Positions 49,101 to 61,032 of a DNA stretch of 64,000 bases are shown here, piece by piece. The translations under genes and the position numbers were made by a program. The first letter of the stretch is position 1. Each line of letters opens with the position of its first letter. The stretch is taken from contig VXBM01000141.1 in NCBI GenBank assembly GCA_013400155.1, positions 1,020,285 through 1,084,284 of the forward strand, given 5' to 3'. The notes below the pieces were generated by a model. It saw only the letters and a program-made list of their open reading frames with translations, ran no database searches and was not told the origin of the DNA. Source of the DNA: Helopsaltes ochotensis (Eukaryota; Chordata; Aves; Passeriformes; Locustellidae).

Positions 49101-52100
49101 TGTTCCAGCTACCTTTCCAATACCAGGCAACTTTACTAATAACTAATCCCTTTCCAGACCTTCTTTGGGAGATTCCTTCATCTCCTTACAGACAATATTT
49201 GGTGCAGAAATAATTTGCATCAGGGGACTCCAGCCCATAAACATGCATTCCCAGGAACTGGGCAGACTCAGGGAACAGACTCCAGGTAGGTGGGAAAAAC
49301 CTCTGGAGCAGATCAGACACCTTTCTGGAGATCCAGTGAGGTTGTTGGAAAGGGCCCAACAAGCAGAGAAGTTGGGGCAATTGAGGCAGTTTTCCAAGTG
49401 ATCACGAGAGACAGAGAAAAGGGAATTATTGCATTTTCCTCATAAGAAATAACATTCTTTACACAGCCAGGCTTAGACAGGGTTGGCGCTGTTCCACAGC
49501 ATTTCATATCTTTCATTTGCACTGCACATTTTAAGAATTGGATAACAATGTCTTTATAGGAATTAAAGGAAGTACGATAGATGTTACAATTTAAAAATTT
49601 CTGATAGCTGGTCCAGCTGATGTAACTTCTTTTTATGCTTGGACCAGATCTCTGGAAACCTTGTCACATATCAAATAGCACAGACCATAACCTGATTTAC
49701 TGAAGGACTACTGGCTACATGGATGTGCATGAGTTTGACCATTTGTGTTGCAATTACGGGCTGTGCTCAGGCCACTTTCCCTTTGCTCACGCTCTCCAAG
49801 CCAAAAATATCACACAAGAGTTACTGTCGGTGGTGGAATCCCAGAATCTGCCCAAGCAGGGAGTGTTGTAGGTGCAATATGAGATTCAGCAGGGAAGAGA
49901 GGGAAATAAGATCAAGAGGAGTGGGGATAAAGGGTGTGCTCTAATTTCTGAGGCACTCGATCTTTGCACACACAGCAGAGATCACCAGCAACCAAATGAC
50001 CACAGAGATCAGAATATATTAAACAGTGCTTCCTTACAAAAGGACTGGCTGTCTTTCTAGCAACAGCCAGTCTCTCTTCTACACATTCTTCCCTCTCCTG
50101 GCACTGGAGAGCTGCCAGCCTGCTCCAGCTAAGTCCACAAGCAGAAGCAGCAGCAAAAGTTGCTCAGGCAGCAGCTGAGCACCCACAAAGTGAGCTCCCA
50201 CCACACTAGAGCCAATACTAGGAGTCAGCAATGTTGTGGGGAAATCAAGGAGGATGGAATTTCTGTTCTTTCAAGCAAGAAAACCTGCTCTCAAACAGCC
50301 ATCTGATTTTCACCAGCCACAAAAGACTGGGTAGAAAATAATGCACATGGACCAGACAGATCTGGATGGAACAGTAACGCTGCCTTTGAGGTCCGGAAGG
50401 AACAGCACAAAAACTCCCCAAAAGCATGAAACTTCTGTGGTGCTGATATATCCTTTTGACACTGGTGAGTGAGAAGCATTCTACCTTCTTATTTTGTGTC
50501 TTTTAACACCTCCTTTTCCAGCCTCCACTAAGGGGTGAACTTACCCTTGCAGCTGCCTCTGCACTGACCAAAAGCCACAACCATAAGAAGTCTTCATCTT
50601 CCCTCCCTGAGTAAACACACAGCAAGAATGCTACTGTTTGTCTGTCCCATTTATTAGAATCAGGCAGCCTTTACAGCAAATAAACTCCAGCCAGCTGAGA
50701 TGTGCTAATAAAGATTGCCTTAGGGTTTCTCCTCAGGGAACAGACAACTCTTGTACTGCTCACAAAGCTGACTTCTGCTCTCCAGTGGATTGGTACTCCT
50801 TAAAATTTGATGGAAGCAGCTAGCAAGCAGTGACATTGGTTGCCATAGCTGCATGGAAGGGGTTTTTTTGCGTAGTTTTGTTGTTAAAACCCAGGATTTG
50901 TTCCTTGGTTTCTTCAGAAGAAACATCTCTTAAGATCTGGAATTCTTATTTGGAACTTGAAGAATTTATATGACCTCACCTCTGCCATTGCATAGGGAAT
51001 AATACTTAGTCAGTAGAGACTTTTAATTACACTTTTTTCATTACCTTTTTTTCCTAGACAGGAGCTTCACAAAGTCTGAGAAGCTACTTCCATGCAGCTA
51101 AGCCTACAAAAGGCTCAAGGAAACTTGAGGTGATGACAAGAAAATTACTTCGTCATAACTTAGGATCTTTTCTTTGTTATTTTAAACACACTCATCCTAG
51201 GGACTAAGTTTTGCCTGTGACTTCTGGACTTGTGTCCACAGCTCAATCAAGGCAGGCTGAGGACTGTGTGTGAGATTTTTAATGCAAAGGGCTGAGGCAT
51301 TTAAAAAAAAAAAAGGAACGAATAAAGCCCTCTGTTTTCCTTCCAGAAATGCTTTTTGTTTGTTGTTTGTTTGGTTTGGTTTTGGTTTGGTTTTGGTTTG
51401 GTTTTGGTTTGGTTTTGGGTTTTGTTTGTTTGTTGATTTTGGGTTTTTTGTGGGGTTTTTTCCCACTCATTAATGCTTCCAAGCAAAGGGGAAAGGGAGG
51501 TGGCAGTCAGGAGTTCCCAGTCACCAAGTCAGCACGTGTGTGTTCACCTTTTCCCATGTCTGAGCTTTTCCTGAGCCAAAGCTTGAATGACTGGCTACAA
51601 GGGTTGGGGATCCCAGGCTGCCTCGGTACTTCCCAGTGGAAAAATGGTCAAAGCCCAACACTGTTGTATACAATATCGACTGCTCTCTTCTACTGCAAAC
51701 AACAACTGCTGGCAATTAAAGCAGGACCTTTGCCCTACTGTTTTGTAAACAATCCGGATGACAAATCAACATGGAGATGATACACAGATCTGTCTTTCAT
51801 TTCCGTCAGACCAGATGCTGATCTGTCTTTGCCTTTTCATTGCAAAACTCAAATCAGGACTGGGATAAGGCCTAAATGACTGAGGTTTAACCTAAAAAAG
51901 ACTCAGCTGTCATTTGTGGAGGGAGGGAAGAGCTCTGAATGTGCAGAAGAATGTGTCAATTCTCAGTACTCAAATTTTATCCTAGGTTTCTAAGCAATTC
52001 AAAAATTAAGACAGTGCTTGGACTCTCTCAAGATACTGCAGGTTTGGTTGGGGTGACACACAGCTCTAGGGAGTGGAGGTTCACTGAAGTAATTATTGTT

Positions 52101-53969
52101 GAGGGAGTTGTGCCTCTAAAACATCTTTAGAGCAGAATAGTCCCAGTAGATGTGGAAAAGAAATCTGGTTTCCTCCTCAGACAATGTCTGCACACACTAT
52201 TTGTGTCAACTGAACTCCTTATCACAATAGGGGATGAATCTTCTCTTCCCTCTAAAGTCTCCAAAAATAAACACTAGAGCTTCCAGCTTGAAAAAATACT
52301 TTTCCAAAAGCCTCAATAGAGTTATGATGTTTTTCTTTAAATATTCATTGTGATTGAAATGGAACTTTATTAATTGCATGAATTCTTTTTAGGGTTGTGA
52401 CATTGTTTAATTAAAATAAGTGTGTTAGCAAAAGTGAAGGGCATCCTGAAATTACAGAGAGATTATTGCATGATACTGAACTCCCTTTTTTAAATTTTTT
52501 TTTTCATTTCTTAGGCAAGGTGACATCATTCTTCCAAAGGGTGGGGCTGTGTTTTTCTATTAATGCATACAGATCTAGTTCTGATTTTCTCACTTTTTTT
52601 TGTCACCCCTGGAACAGTAAATTTTTACCTACAGAATTACAGGACGTTATGACAAATATTTGCGTGCTATTTCCTCTCTTACGGCAGAATAGAAAAGTAG
52701 GGTACGTGCAGGTACAACAATGCATGCAATATCAGCCAAGAGTCTGATGAAAAAGTTGTGGAAAGAACCTGCCATGGTGAGGCCCAGGTCAATGCTCTGC
52801 TGGTGCGCTCCCACTAACAGGGATTTTTGAAAGGAAAAATTAGGCATTGTAAGGAAAAATGAAGCATTTGTTCAGCCTGAGCCAGACCGTGTAGCTCTTC
52901 ATTAATTCCCTCAACCATTCCCTCTCCTACAAAATCAAAACCAAACCCAAACGGCAGACTGGAATGGTATCAGCTATGATGAGGAAGACATGGGTGGCTA
53001 GAGTAGGGAGGGAGGCATTTGAATGCTCTATTTTTTTAGCTGACTCTGGTTCCTTTAAATGTCTGTGAATCTCTGTATCAGAACCAAGGAAATCTTTTGG
53101 GAGGTGTTTCCTTTCTCCGCTTCCAGCAGCTACTGCACCAGTGCCAAATACCAGAGTAGAGAATAAAACCAAAAAAGGGAAAGGACATCATCACTAGCTT
53201 TGAAGCAAGCATCTCCTATGTGAGCCAATAGTCCCCAAACATTCCATATGCTGCTGTCACACCTAAAATAATTACAAATGTGTCACGACTGTGTATTGTC
53301 ACACTGGCAGCTGAAGCCTGGTAACGCGCCAGGTCGCTTTTCTATGTTACCTGTGCTCCTCTGTCAGGGTAGGGTAGCAGCATTCCCAGGCACCTGGCAC
53401 AACCTAGGCATTCTTTGCTTTACCATTGCCAGGTATCTTCCTGCTAGAGCAGATTATGCCACCTGTGACTGCACAGGCTTGCACTTAAAGGTTTCATAAG
53501 ATATATGTTTTTGTTAATGCAGGAGAAAAATTAGAAAAAATTAAAAAGGGAAAAAGTGCAAGAATGTAATTCTAGTTCTTGGGCTATTTTATATAATTAC
53601 TATTTTATATTATTTATAATTTTTATTATAATAAAATACATATATCATTTTACTTTTTTGCACTTATTCCTGTGTATTTTTTTTAATTTGTCTATATAAT
53701 TTTTAGCTGACCTGTTTAACGGAGAAAAAAAATTCCAGAGTTGAGAGGGAAAAATTATAAGTGCAAATATATATATATATATCTATACACACACACACAC
53801 ACACACACGCACACGTATAATGCAATATAATTTCAGACCACATCTACAACTCACATTTTTTCTCCTTAATAGTTTTTCAGGTTGAAATCTTACCTCTGCT
53901 CCATCTGTGGGTCACAGTGGCATGAGCACTGTAATAGAACAGCAGCAGCAGCAAAGTCTTCCAAAGCAT
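31933..53969 (-). CDS. FAM180A: FAM180A, small secreted protein of unknown function, 3 coding exons
   Basis: The exons are 53894-53969 (76 nt), 32571-32671 (101 nt) and 31933-32274 (342 nt). They join in frame to 172 residues plus TAG; the human protein is 173. Introns are GT-AG, at 32672-53893 (21.2 kb) and 32275-32570 (296 bp). Residues 1-17 form a signal peptide (MLWKTLLLLLFYYSAHA) with an A-x-A cleavage pattern, so the product should be secreted. RFKR at 34-37 fits a furin site before SS. The rest is a helical, charged domain (about 45-160) with ISIKDEELASLRKA, IPKSITEIRRLSSRL and LKKEDFERTVLTMVYTAYR, all close to human FAM180A as I recall it. Only one cysteine (Cys93) is present. Its biochemical role is not known. 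It lies head-to-tail with SLC13A4 on the same strand. Confidence 0.96.
32571..32671 (-). CDS. FAM180A: FAM180A coding exon 2 (residues 26-59)
   Basis: The exon is 101 nt, with acceptor TTCCAG and donor GTTAAGT. It encodes MLFPAAQRFKRSS, then LNPVLQNSLEDVVLLYE, and ends on a full codon. The basic RFKR motif sits here. Confidence 0.95.
34114..34181. repeat. 68-bp poly(A) run
   Basis: An uninterrupted adenine run after GGGCATT. No clear retroposed gene, upstream poly(A) signal pattern or flanking target duplication is visible. Confidence 0.95.
37324..37506 (+). mobile_element. CR1 LINE fragment, 3' end
   Basis: Recognised from CCCTGCTTGAGCAGGGAGGT, TGGAGATATTTAAGAA, CAATCCTGTGCA and the terminal CCCTTCCAACCTGGCC...GATTCTGTAAC, all typical of CR1 3' ends. 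It is truncated and diverged, plus strand, inside FAM180A intron 1. A 133-codon minus-strand frame over it is a by-product. Confidence 0.85.
39850..40420. promoter_or_regulatory. CpG-rich patch inside FAM180A intron 1
   Basis: By eye this 570-base stretch carries about 20 or more CpGs, far above the surrounding DNA, with a GC-rich core near 40060-40370. It gives long open frames on both strands, as GC-rich DNA does. It could be an internal promoter, an enhancer or a decayed LTR. I see no terminal repeats. Confidence 0.4.
45892..45935. repeat. 22-bp tandem duplication, pyrimidine-rich
   Basis: Two perfect copies of a 22-base unit beginning ATCTTCATTTTCCC, in a longer C/T-rich stretch of FAM180A intron 1. 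Confidence 0.9.
48870..48887. repeat. T18 homopolymer
   Basis: An 18-base thymine run in FAM180A intron 1. Confidence 0.9.
51373..51418. repeat. 11-bp minisatellite, unit GGTTTGGTTTT
   Basis: About four copies of an 11-base G/T unit, flanked on both sides by more GTTT-type sequence (51355-51460). Frames through it read as Lys/Gln/Asn/Pro or Phe/Gly/Val/Leu repeats and are artefacts. Confidence 0.9.
53766..53815. repeat. Compound (TA)n-(AC)n microsatellite
   Basis: TA repeat at 53766-53782 followed by AC repeat at about 53787-53815. It sits in FAM180A intron 1, about 80 bases beyond the exon 1 donor. Confidence 0.92.
53894..53969 (-). CDS. FAM180A: FAM180A coding exon 1 (signal peptide, residues 1-25 plus 1 nt)
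   Basis: The ATG at 53969-53967 opens a 25-codon signal-peptide exon ending in HRWSR, followed by a GTAAGA donor. The human protein has the same W-K-x-L-L-L-L-L...Y-Y and H-R-W-S-R pattern as I recall. The exon ends with one base (G), which joins CT of exon 2 to make Ala26. It is too short for open-frame searches and lies 21.2 kb from exon 2. Confidence 0.93.
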
Positions 53970-56594
53970 CCTTCACTTTCAAATACGTATGTCTAGCTGT
54001 ACAGTAGCTTTTTTATTTTCCCAGCTCCTTTCTTTTCAGGAATAAATAATGGCTTTCCCTCTCGCCCTCCCCCTTTGCAGAAGAACCTGTCTGTTCTTCT
54101 GAGTAGAGCTGAAGTCAGCGCGCAGCTCCTCTCCCAAACCAAGTCTCCTCGGGATCAGGAAACTTACTTTCACAGACAGACTTTGTTTTTATCCACATCT
54201 GGAATGACTCATAGTGCATGTGAGTTTGCTGGCAGCTGAGTGAATAAATATCATTACATTTTTGTAGTTGAGTTTCATTTGTTATATGGGCCAGTTGGAA
54301 TTTATTTCCGTCCAATAAACAGCCACAAGTAACTTCATTAAAAGAGACTCTGGAATTGTAGCTGCTCCTCTGTAACACAGGGGGCTACACCCTTACTATC
54401 CCTGTGCAAGGCAAATCCCTCCTCTGGAATGATGGACAGCAGCCTATGGATGCTTAAGTCAGGGAGTGGGGCATGTGCTCTGCAAGAACATTTTGCTACT
54501 GTGATTCATATAATCACTCCTTTGCTAAGAACACATCATGCTGCCTTTAGATTTCAGTCCAGGCAAGACAAGTCCTGGCCTTTTCCTCCATTTGGCCAGT
54601 ATGGAAGGTTCAAATCTTTAACTGGCTCTCCTCAATGGAACTCTGAGGAACACTAAACAATCCTAAGGACCAAAGTCTACATTAGCCAGGCTGAATGTGG
54701 AGGGATGAAGCTGAGAAAAATAAAAGGCTACTGATAGACATCTCCTGGCTGATGCTGGTGCCAAGGAACACAACCCTGGAAGTCTATCCCAGACTGGCTC
54801 AGCATGGAGGAAGCTGCAGGTATCTACTGTCGCTGACACAGCTTCAGCAGCAGCATCGTGGGGTGCATTTTGGGAATACAGCACCAAAATAACACCAGGC
54901 TGATGTGTGTTGGAACAGACTGATGGAAAATAGGAATACAAGGAGTATTTACAAAACCAGGCGATAGGGAATACCTAAAAGTGATGAGCCTAATTCTCTT
55001 CTTTTATGGGTGAGAGTAAGTAACAAACCCACAGACATCCATGGATTTATACTGGTGTAAAACTGGCACATAAGAAAGGAGACTCCAGCTCAGAAGGTAT
55101 AAATAGAAGGATTAAGGGATAGGATCAAAAGCTGGAATGACAGAGGGGCACTGTGGCTCAGGATTAATGTGCACTGGCAGGAAGGCATGGAGAAAACCTG
55201 TTCAACTCCTCTGTGCCTGATGCCAACATCTGGCCTGAGCCTCAGTCCCCTCATTCTTCTCTGTCCCAGCTGAAACACCAACTGTAAAGGAAGGAGGAGG
55301 GTCAAATAAGGTTGTCTTGCTGGAGGCAACTCCACTTCTTTTCCTACATGTACAGATTTTCCTATGCTCAGACTGCCCCAGGTCACTCCCACATGAACAG
55401 CACATGAATGCAGGACAGTATTTTACTTGCCAAGCAGATGACAAAAGGTGCAATTCAAGTGGAGGGTGGCTCACCAACTCCCTCTATATACACTCCGGTT
55501 ACCATAGCATATTAGGGGTGGGTCTGAATGCAGGGTTAAATTTAGGTGTGGGCTCACTCCTGTGTCTGCCCAGAAATAAACTGAGTTCTATCTTCCCTAC
55601 AGAGGGGGGGAGAGAGAGAGAGGATTATTCCTACTTTGCTCAAACCACTTAGGATAGGATGAGTTGTTCCTAAAGGAGGTAGATTCAGTCATCAGCTTGG
55701 GCAATTCTGAGGTGATGTGCATCAAAAACAATGATCTTAATGTCAGCAGGGTCTGTGAACTGAAACATCTTTACAGAGTTATTTGGAGAGCATGGATGGA
55801 AACTTCTGAGGTGCTATATTGCATAATTTCTTACATTTAAGGTAATAACAGCTAATAAGAGAGGATTAGATTAAGGAGGTCAGAGAGGCTCTATCCTCCC
55901 TGAACCAGAATCAGAACCATGTTCTAGAGAGAGCCCTTTGGAATGGCTCTCTCTTCTGGCTGGCAACAATGGGACACTTCCTCTGTTTTTTTGTCACTGC
56001 TTTATATATGCAGCCTAGAAAGTTTGAGGAGAATAGTCCTAGGAATTTCCTTGCCTAATTTCCCCTCTACTTCCAGCCTCTGGAGCAAGAATCCTAGGAG
56101 CAACAGAGGAGTTGCATCTGAGACAGAAGAGATGTGTGGTAAGAGAGGCATACAGATCAAAGGGTATGAGAGTATGAAATGATTACTGAGCTCTCCTTTC
56201 TCAGACCCTGGAGATGTTGCTCTGAAGTTACCTAATAAAATTTTTTCATTGTAATTTATTTCTCTTTAATCTGAGTCTGGCTACAGAATCCTCTCAGGCA
56301 GCCTCTTCCTCATCTGAGCTCCAATACAATCTCTACCCACATCCCACTCCACCGTGCAGTCTTCAGGCAGTACAGCTTTGAGTGTCTCCCTGCATGCACC
56401 ACAACTGTACAGCAGATTTGCCTGTAAGACTGTGAATGGTGCACTCACATCTGTTTTCTTACAGGAAATTCAGCAGCTGTAAATACAGCAGGTCCATGGA
56501 AAATAAAGAATGCTTTCTCTATAGCACATCCTCAAGTAGTGTAAATGTCCCTTTCCACCCTTACAACTTTAAAATATTTTTCTCTCTTATATGG

Positions 56595-56634
56595 ATATAT
56601 ATATATATATATATATCTGTGTGTATACACACAG
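56595..56634. repeat. (AT)n followed by an 18-bp perfect palindrome
   Basis: An AT repeat of about 22 bases runs directly into CTGTGTGTATACACACAG, which equals its own reverse complement. Confidence 0.9.
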
Positions 56635-59600
56635 AGACAAATCCTCCCTATTAAAAAGCCCTCCAGAGGAAGCCAGGAAATAAATCTTTCAAGCATGCTC
56701 AAGGCACTTCAACTGTGTAAGCCCTATTCATCTCATGACTATATTTTATTAGGTAGTTGCTCAATTTCAGCTCAAGGTAGTTCCTGTCAATGCTGGAGGT
56801 TTGAATCACTGCAAATATAATGAATGCTGAAGCAGGGTAGAAGTCCTCACTGTTTATAAATATTAACCATGCCTACATTGCTTTGGAAGTATATAGCAGG
56901 GGAGCTTTAGAGTGAAGAACTCATCCTGAAGATGCATCCAGAAGTAGAGGGTGCCATGCTGCTGAAGCCAGGAGGCTGAGGGCTGCTGGCTGGTCAACAT
57001 TCAGGTCTTAAATCAGAGCAGTGCTAGACTTAAGTGTCACTGTTATGTCCGGGTGGATATTTATGTTTTACCAAATCTCAGGAATGTAGGTGTTGGAGCT
57101 GCAAGTCCTCTGGTGCTCCCAGTACCTGTGAGACATGTCGGGCACAGGAAAGGTGTGACCGCAGCCTCTGGCAGGATTTTTGATGTGAAAATGGACATTC
57201 ATGCAGCTCCAATGACTAGATACTAACTAGCAACTTTTCCATTTGAGTCCTCCATCTACTGCTGTCAGTGGGTGTCTGTCACTGCTGCTCCCCCACAGTC
57301 CTTTTGAGGAACCTGGAAACAGGGCAGGGTGGAAGGAAGCACATGAAGACCCCAAGAGGGAAAGCTTCCCCAAGAGGGAAGCTGCCAGCTGACATTTTGC
57401 AGTGCACAGTGCAGGCAGGGTGAGAGCAGGGCTTGTAGTGGTACTCCAAAGCTGTCATGATGGACGGACAACTTCAGCCAACTGGATACACAGAAATCCT
57501 GAATTTCCCAGGAGATGCTCTAGAGTGACCAGTGTATCAAGCAAGGTGTCCCTCGTGTTCTTTTTAGTAGCTCATGGTGTGAAATAACATAATCTAAAAA
57601 GTCACTGGAAGGGGAAGCAAGGCAATGGGTGATCCTTGGGAAGCCTGTGGGACTTCCAAGGGAAATAAATTCTGTTTCACTGGGGAATACCAGCTCATGA
57701 TGTCAGCTCAGCTCTGGCTCTGATGAGCTTCTCCCAAACCCAAGGCAGGATTGCAGCCTGACCTGACACCTCAGTCACTGTGAGTGTCCCTTACAAATCT
57801 GCTGTCAAATAGACATAGATTTTTTTTTTTTTAGATGTACCCTGTTTCAATAGGAAAACAGACAGAGTGCATATGGAAAGTTCCTCTGAGCAAGAGTTTC
57901 TGGTCTGCAGCCAGAGCCCTGCCCTGTGCCACAGGCGCTGCAGGGCCTGCCTGCCAGTCTGCCAGCACAGTGGAACAATGTGTGTGACATAGACACTGAT
58001 GTCCTGCCCACCACAGGGATGGAAAAATGGAGACATGCACACAAAGTGACTCACTGAATCAACTGAATGAACTGGGGGCAGACACCGAGAGCAGACCTGT
58101 TGTTCTGCCCCAAATATAAGGGACTGCTCTGACACTGCAGGGGTTCACACAGCATCACTGCCATCTATCTAAAAGAGAAAGTGGCTTCTGCAAGAGCAAA
58201 AAAGTACCCTCTTAACAAGGAGAACAAAGACAGGGGGAAAAAATAGCTGTGCACAAGCTCTTAGGAGAAGAAAAGATCTTTTGAAACTAGACTACTGGCA
58301 TTTGAACCCCACAGTCCATAATGACTATTGCTGGCCCCTCAGCTGAGCTTGCAGCTTCCTGCAGCAACAATTTGGACGTCACTAATCCAAACCCAGAATC
58401 TCACCAAGCCTCAGAGCAGCCACAGCCAGGATGAACCTTACATGGCCACACAGTGCCATGAGTTGGAAGCTGGAAGGGATTTTAGGGCACCTTTTGTCCT
58501 TGTGTCCCCAGAGCCCTCTTGTTGCCTTCATCTAGCTGCCTGAGCTACCATTCACAGGAGCACTTAGATGCTGAGCTGATACTTTACAGATTTACATTTA
58601 AATAACTGAAATTTAAATTCTGCACAGGCAGCTTTGCAGATATCTGAATTCCTTGTGCGCCTGAGCTTCCCCTGTGAGGCTTCTTAAATGCTTGTATTAC
58701 TATATCTACCTTAAAAAACAGAGCTTCTTACATCCTAGTTCAAATTTCAAACAAAATGTTGAGACTTGTCTTGCTACTCACAAAAACATATGACTACAAA
58801 GGCCCCTCTCAAGCCCCATGTTGCACATTTCAGTTTTTTCCACATATTCAGGAAGCAGATGGGGAACATATTTTATTCTGTGACTTGTGTGTTTGAGAAG
58901 TTGTCTGCTTTATAAGGTGTCCCGGCTCAGCCCATTCTCTGCCTGAGGAGATGTAGATACACACCAGAACAAACACCCTAAGACCCGAATTACAGGATCT
59001 TCTGGGATGCAGCTTTTCAACTCTTGTTGAATCTCCTACTATTTGTGGGAGGTAATTAAATATTTATTGTGGCAGAGAGGAGGAAAAGAAGGGTGGTGCT
59101 TTTTGCCATGATGGCAGCACTCACACGTTAGATGCAGGTTTTACTGCCTAGTCATTTTTTTTATTTGGAAGCAGGATGCATTCCACCGATACTGCATTAC
59201 TCACCAAGCTCATATAAAAGATGAAAGTTGAAGTTGCCTCAAGTAGAAGAGATATTTGAATCCAGGTTCTTGGTTCTTACTCAAGTATGTTAAGCATCTA
59301 AGAAGAGATCTCTCTCCTGCTTCAGATACAGAAAATAAGGAGAGGACTCAAGTTTGCAATGAAAACTTGAGCAGAGACAAATAACTCTCACTAGCTTTAA
59401 GCTCCAAAGAGATACAAAATTTAATATGTCCCTTTCTTCTTGGTATTTCCTCTTGACTAGCTTAGAGAGTCTCTGTGTTTCAGCCTGGATTATGTGAAAC
59501 ATTCTCAGAAATCAGGGTTTCTCCCCAGGCGCTGTACAGATAGCCCAGATACTGAAACTGGAGCTGTGAATACAGCTCAGAGTGATGCTCACAGTTTCAG

Positions 59601-61000
59601 CGCAGCAACAGTGAGCCAGAGTCTTCCCTTAACCAAGACTACATAAAAAATGATGTGTCAGTAACGCAGCTTTGGTCAAATGTGCGTTAGACTACGTAGA
59701 AATTGACGATGCCACCTCACGATGCAATTGCAAGGGCTTTTTTTGTTCAGTTCCTCAAGCATCAGTCAGGGTGCTGCTGCTCACAGCAATCCACGGAGTG
59801 GAAGGAGCACGGAGATAGGAGACAGCAGTCAGCAGGAGCTAGCACAGAAAGTCACTGACGGGAGGCTGATTTCTTTCTCTTGCTGCACCTTGTAAAATGC
59901 AGGCTGTTAACTTTCCTTGTGGCTGCTTGGGCATTGCTGAGGTAAATCCCTACAGATACACCTCCCTGAGAGACTCTCTGAGGACTGATACCAGCCTATA
60001 AGCATGTAGACCTTGGTGGGTAATGCAGCATGACCCTTTTGGATAGTTTAACTTTCCAAAGATCCCATCAGTTCTGCTTTGTTGCAACCTGTTGGCCGCC
60101 AGTGTAAGCTCCAGTGGCACCAAGCCAATGGAAACACCAGGGCCGTGGCTTACAGTTAAGAAACAGAAAACAGGCTGTTAGTGCTACTGTAAAATGGGGT
60201 CTGAAAGGCAGCAGACAAGAAATATCTGCCACAAATCACTGCTAATATCATAAAGGAAGGTCAGCTATGCAGAGCATTTCCTGCTTTTCAGCCTGCCAAA
60301 CCAGCAATGACAGCAGTGAACATTCACAAGGGGAGTTTCATGATTAAATCCTCAGAACTGCAGGGAAAAAGAAGTCTCCTCAGTAAATGTTATTAAATGT
60401 TAAATCCAATGCAAAACAAAAGCAGAGCTTGACAATACAAACCCAGGAATAACTGGTTCTATCTCAGGAGCAGAGTGAAACACCAAATGCTGAACATAGG
60501 CTCATTTCCACTCATTATCAAGAATAACCAGACCGCAGCTTTCTAGAGATTTTACCTTTTAGTTCAGAGTATAAGATTCATCAGCTAATAGAAGCTGTGG
60601 ATAAAAGTGTTCTGAGGAAAAGAGAGAGGTAAAGGCTCTGGCTAATAATTATAAAATTAAGGTATTAGAGACACAAAAATGATGGATTATGTGGTGGTAT
60701 ATTAGAGATGGAGTGAAATGAAGTAGCATTGCATGAAGGCTCAGACTGGAGTGTGATGAGCTCAAATCATGCAAAGAGGATGACAGAAGAGGGGCAGGGT
60801 TAGGAATGGGTGCCAGATGCAGGTGAGGTTATGACATCAGCAGACACAGGAGCTGGACAGAATTACGCTCTTGAGCAAAAATCCTGAGATAAGACCACAG
60901 CCAAAGGGCAGGGCAATGTGAAAGTTTGGTTTGTGATCTGCAAACTTTCATCTACTGTTTCTGCCTTTTAACACACTGATATTCCCATTTGTTTACTCCA

Positions 61001-61032
61001 GTGGAACACTGGTGGGGTGGAACACTGGTGGG
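61001..61032. repeat. 16-bp tandem duplication
   Basis: Two perfect copies of GTGGAACACTGGTGGG in intergenic DNA. No function is evident. Confidence 0.9.

Larger units (their letters stand above)
32672..53893. other. FAM180A intron 1
   Basis: A 21.2 kb intron. It contains a 68-bp poly(A) run (34114-34181), a CR1 fragment (37324-37506), a CpG-rich patch (39850-40420), an unexplained open frame (36517-36951), a 22-bp tandem duplication (45892-45935), an 11-bp minisatellite (51373-51418), a T18 run (48870-48887) and TA/AC repeats (53766-53815). The other open frames have no recognisable domain. Confidence 0.7.

Noticed and set aside
50545..50584. Alternative FAM180A first exon with ATG and GTAAGT donor
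   Set aside because: Phase would fit, but the peptide is not a signal sequence and does not resemble the human N-terminus; the exon at 53894-53969 matches clearly.
51197..51486. Lys/Gln/Asn/Pro-repeat and Phe/Gly/Val-repeat open frames
   Set aside because: Direct products of the G/T minisatellite at 51355-51460.
58430..58510. Possible minus-orientation CR1 remnant (GTTGGAAGCTGGAAGGGATT)
   Set aside because: Only a short stretch resembles the antisense CR1 end, with no terminal repeat; too weak to call by eye.
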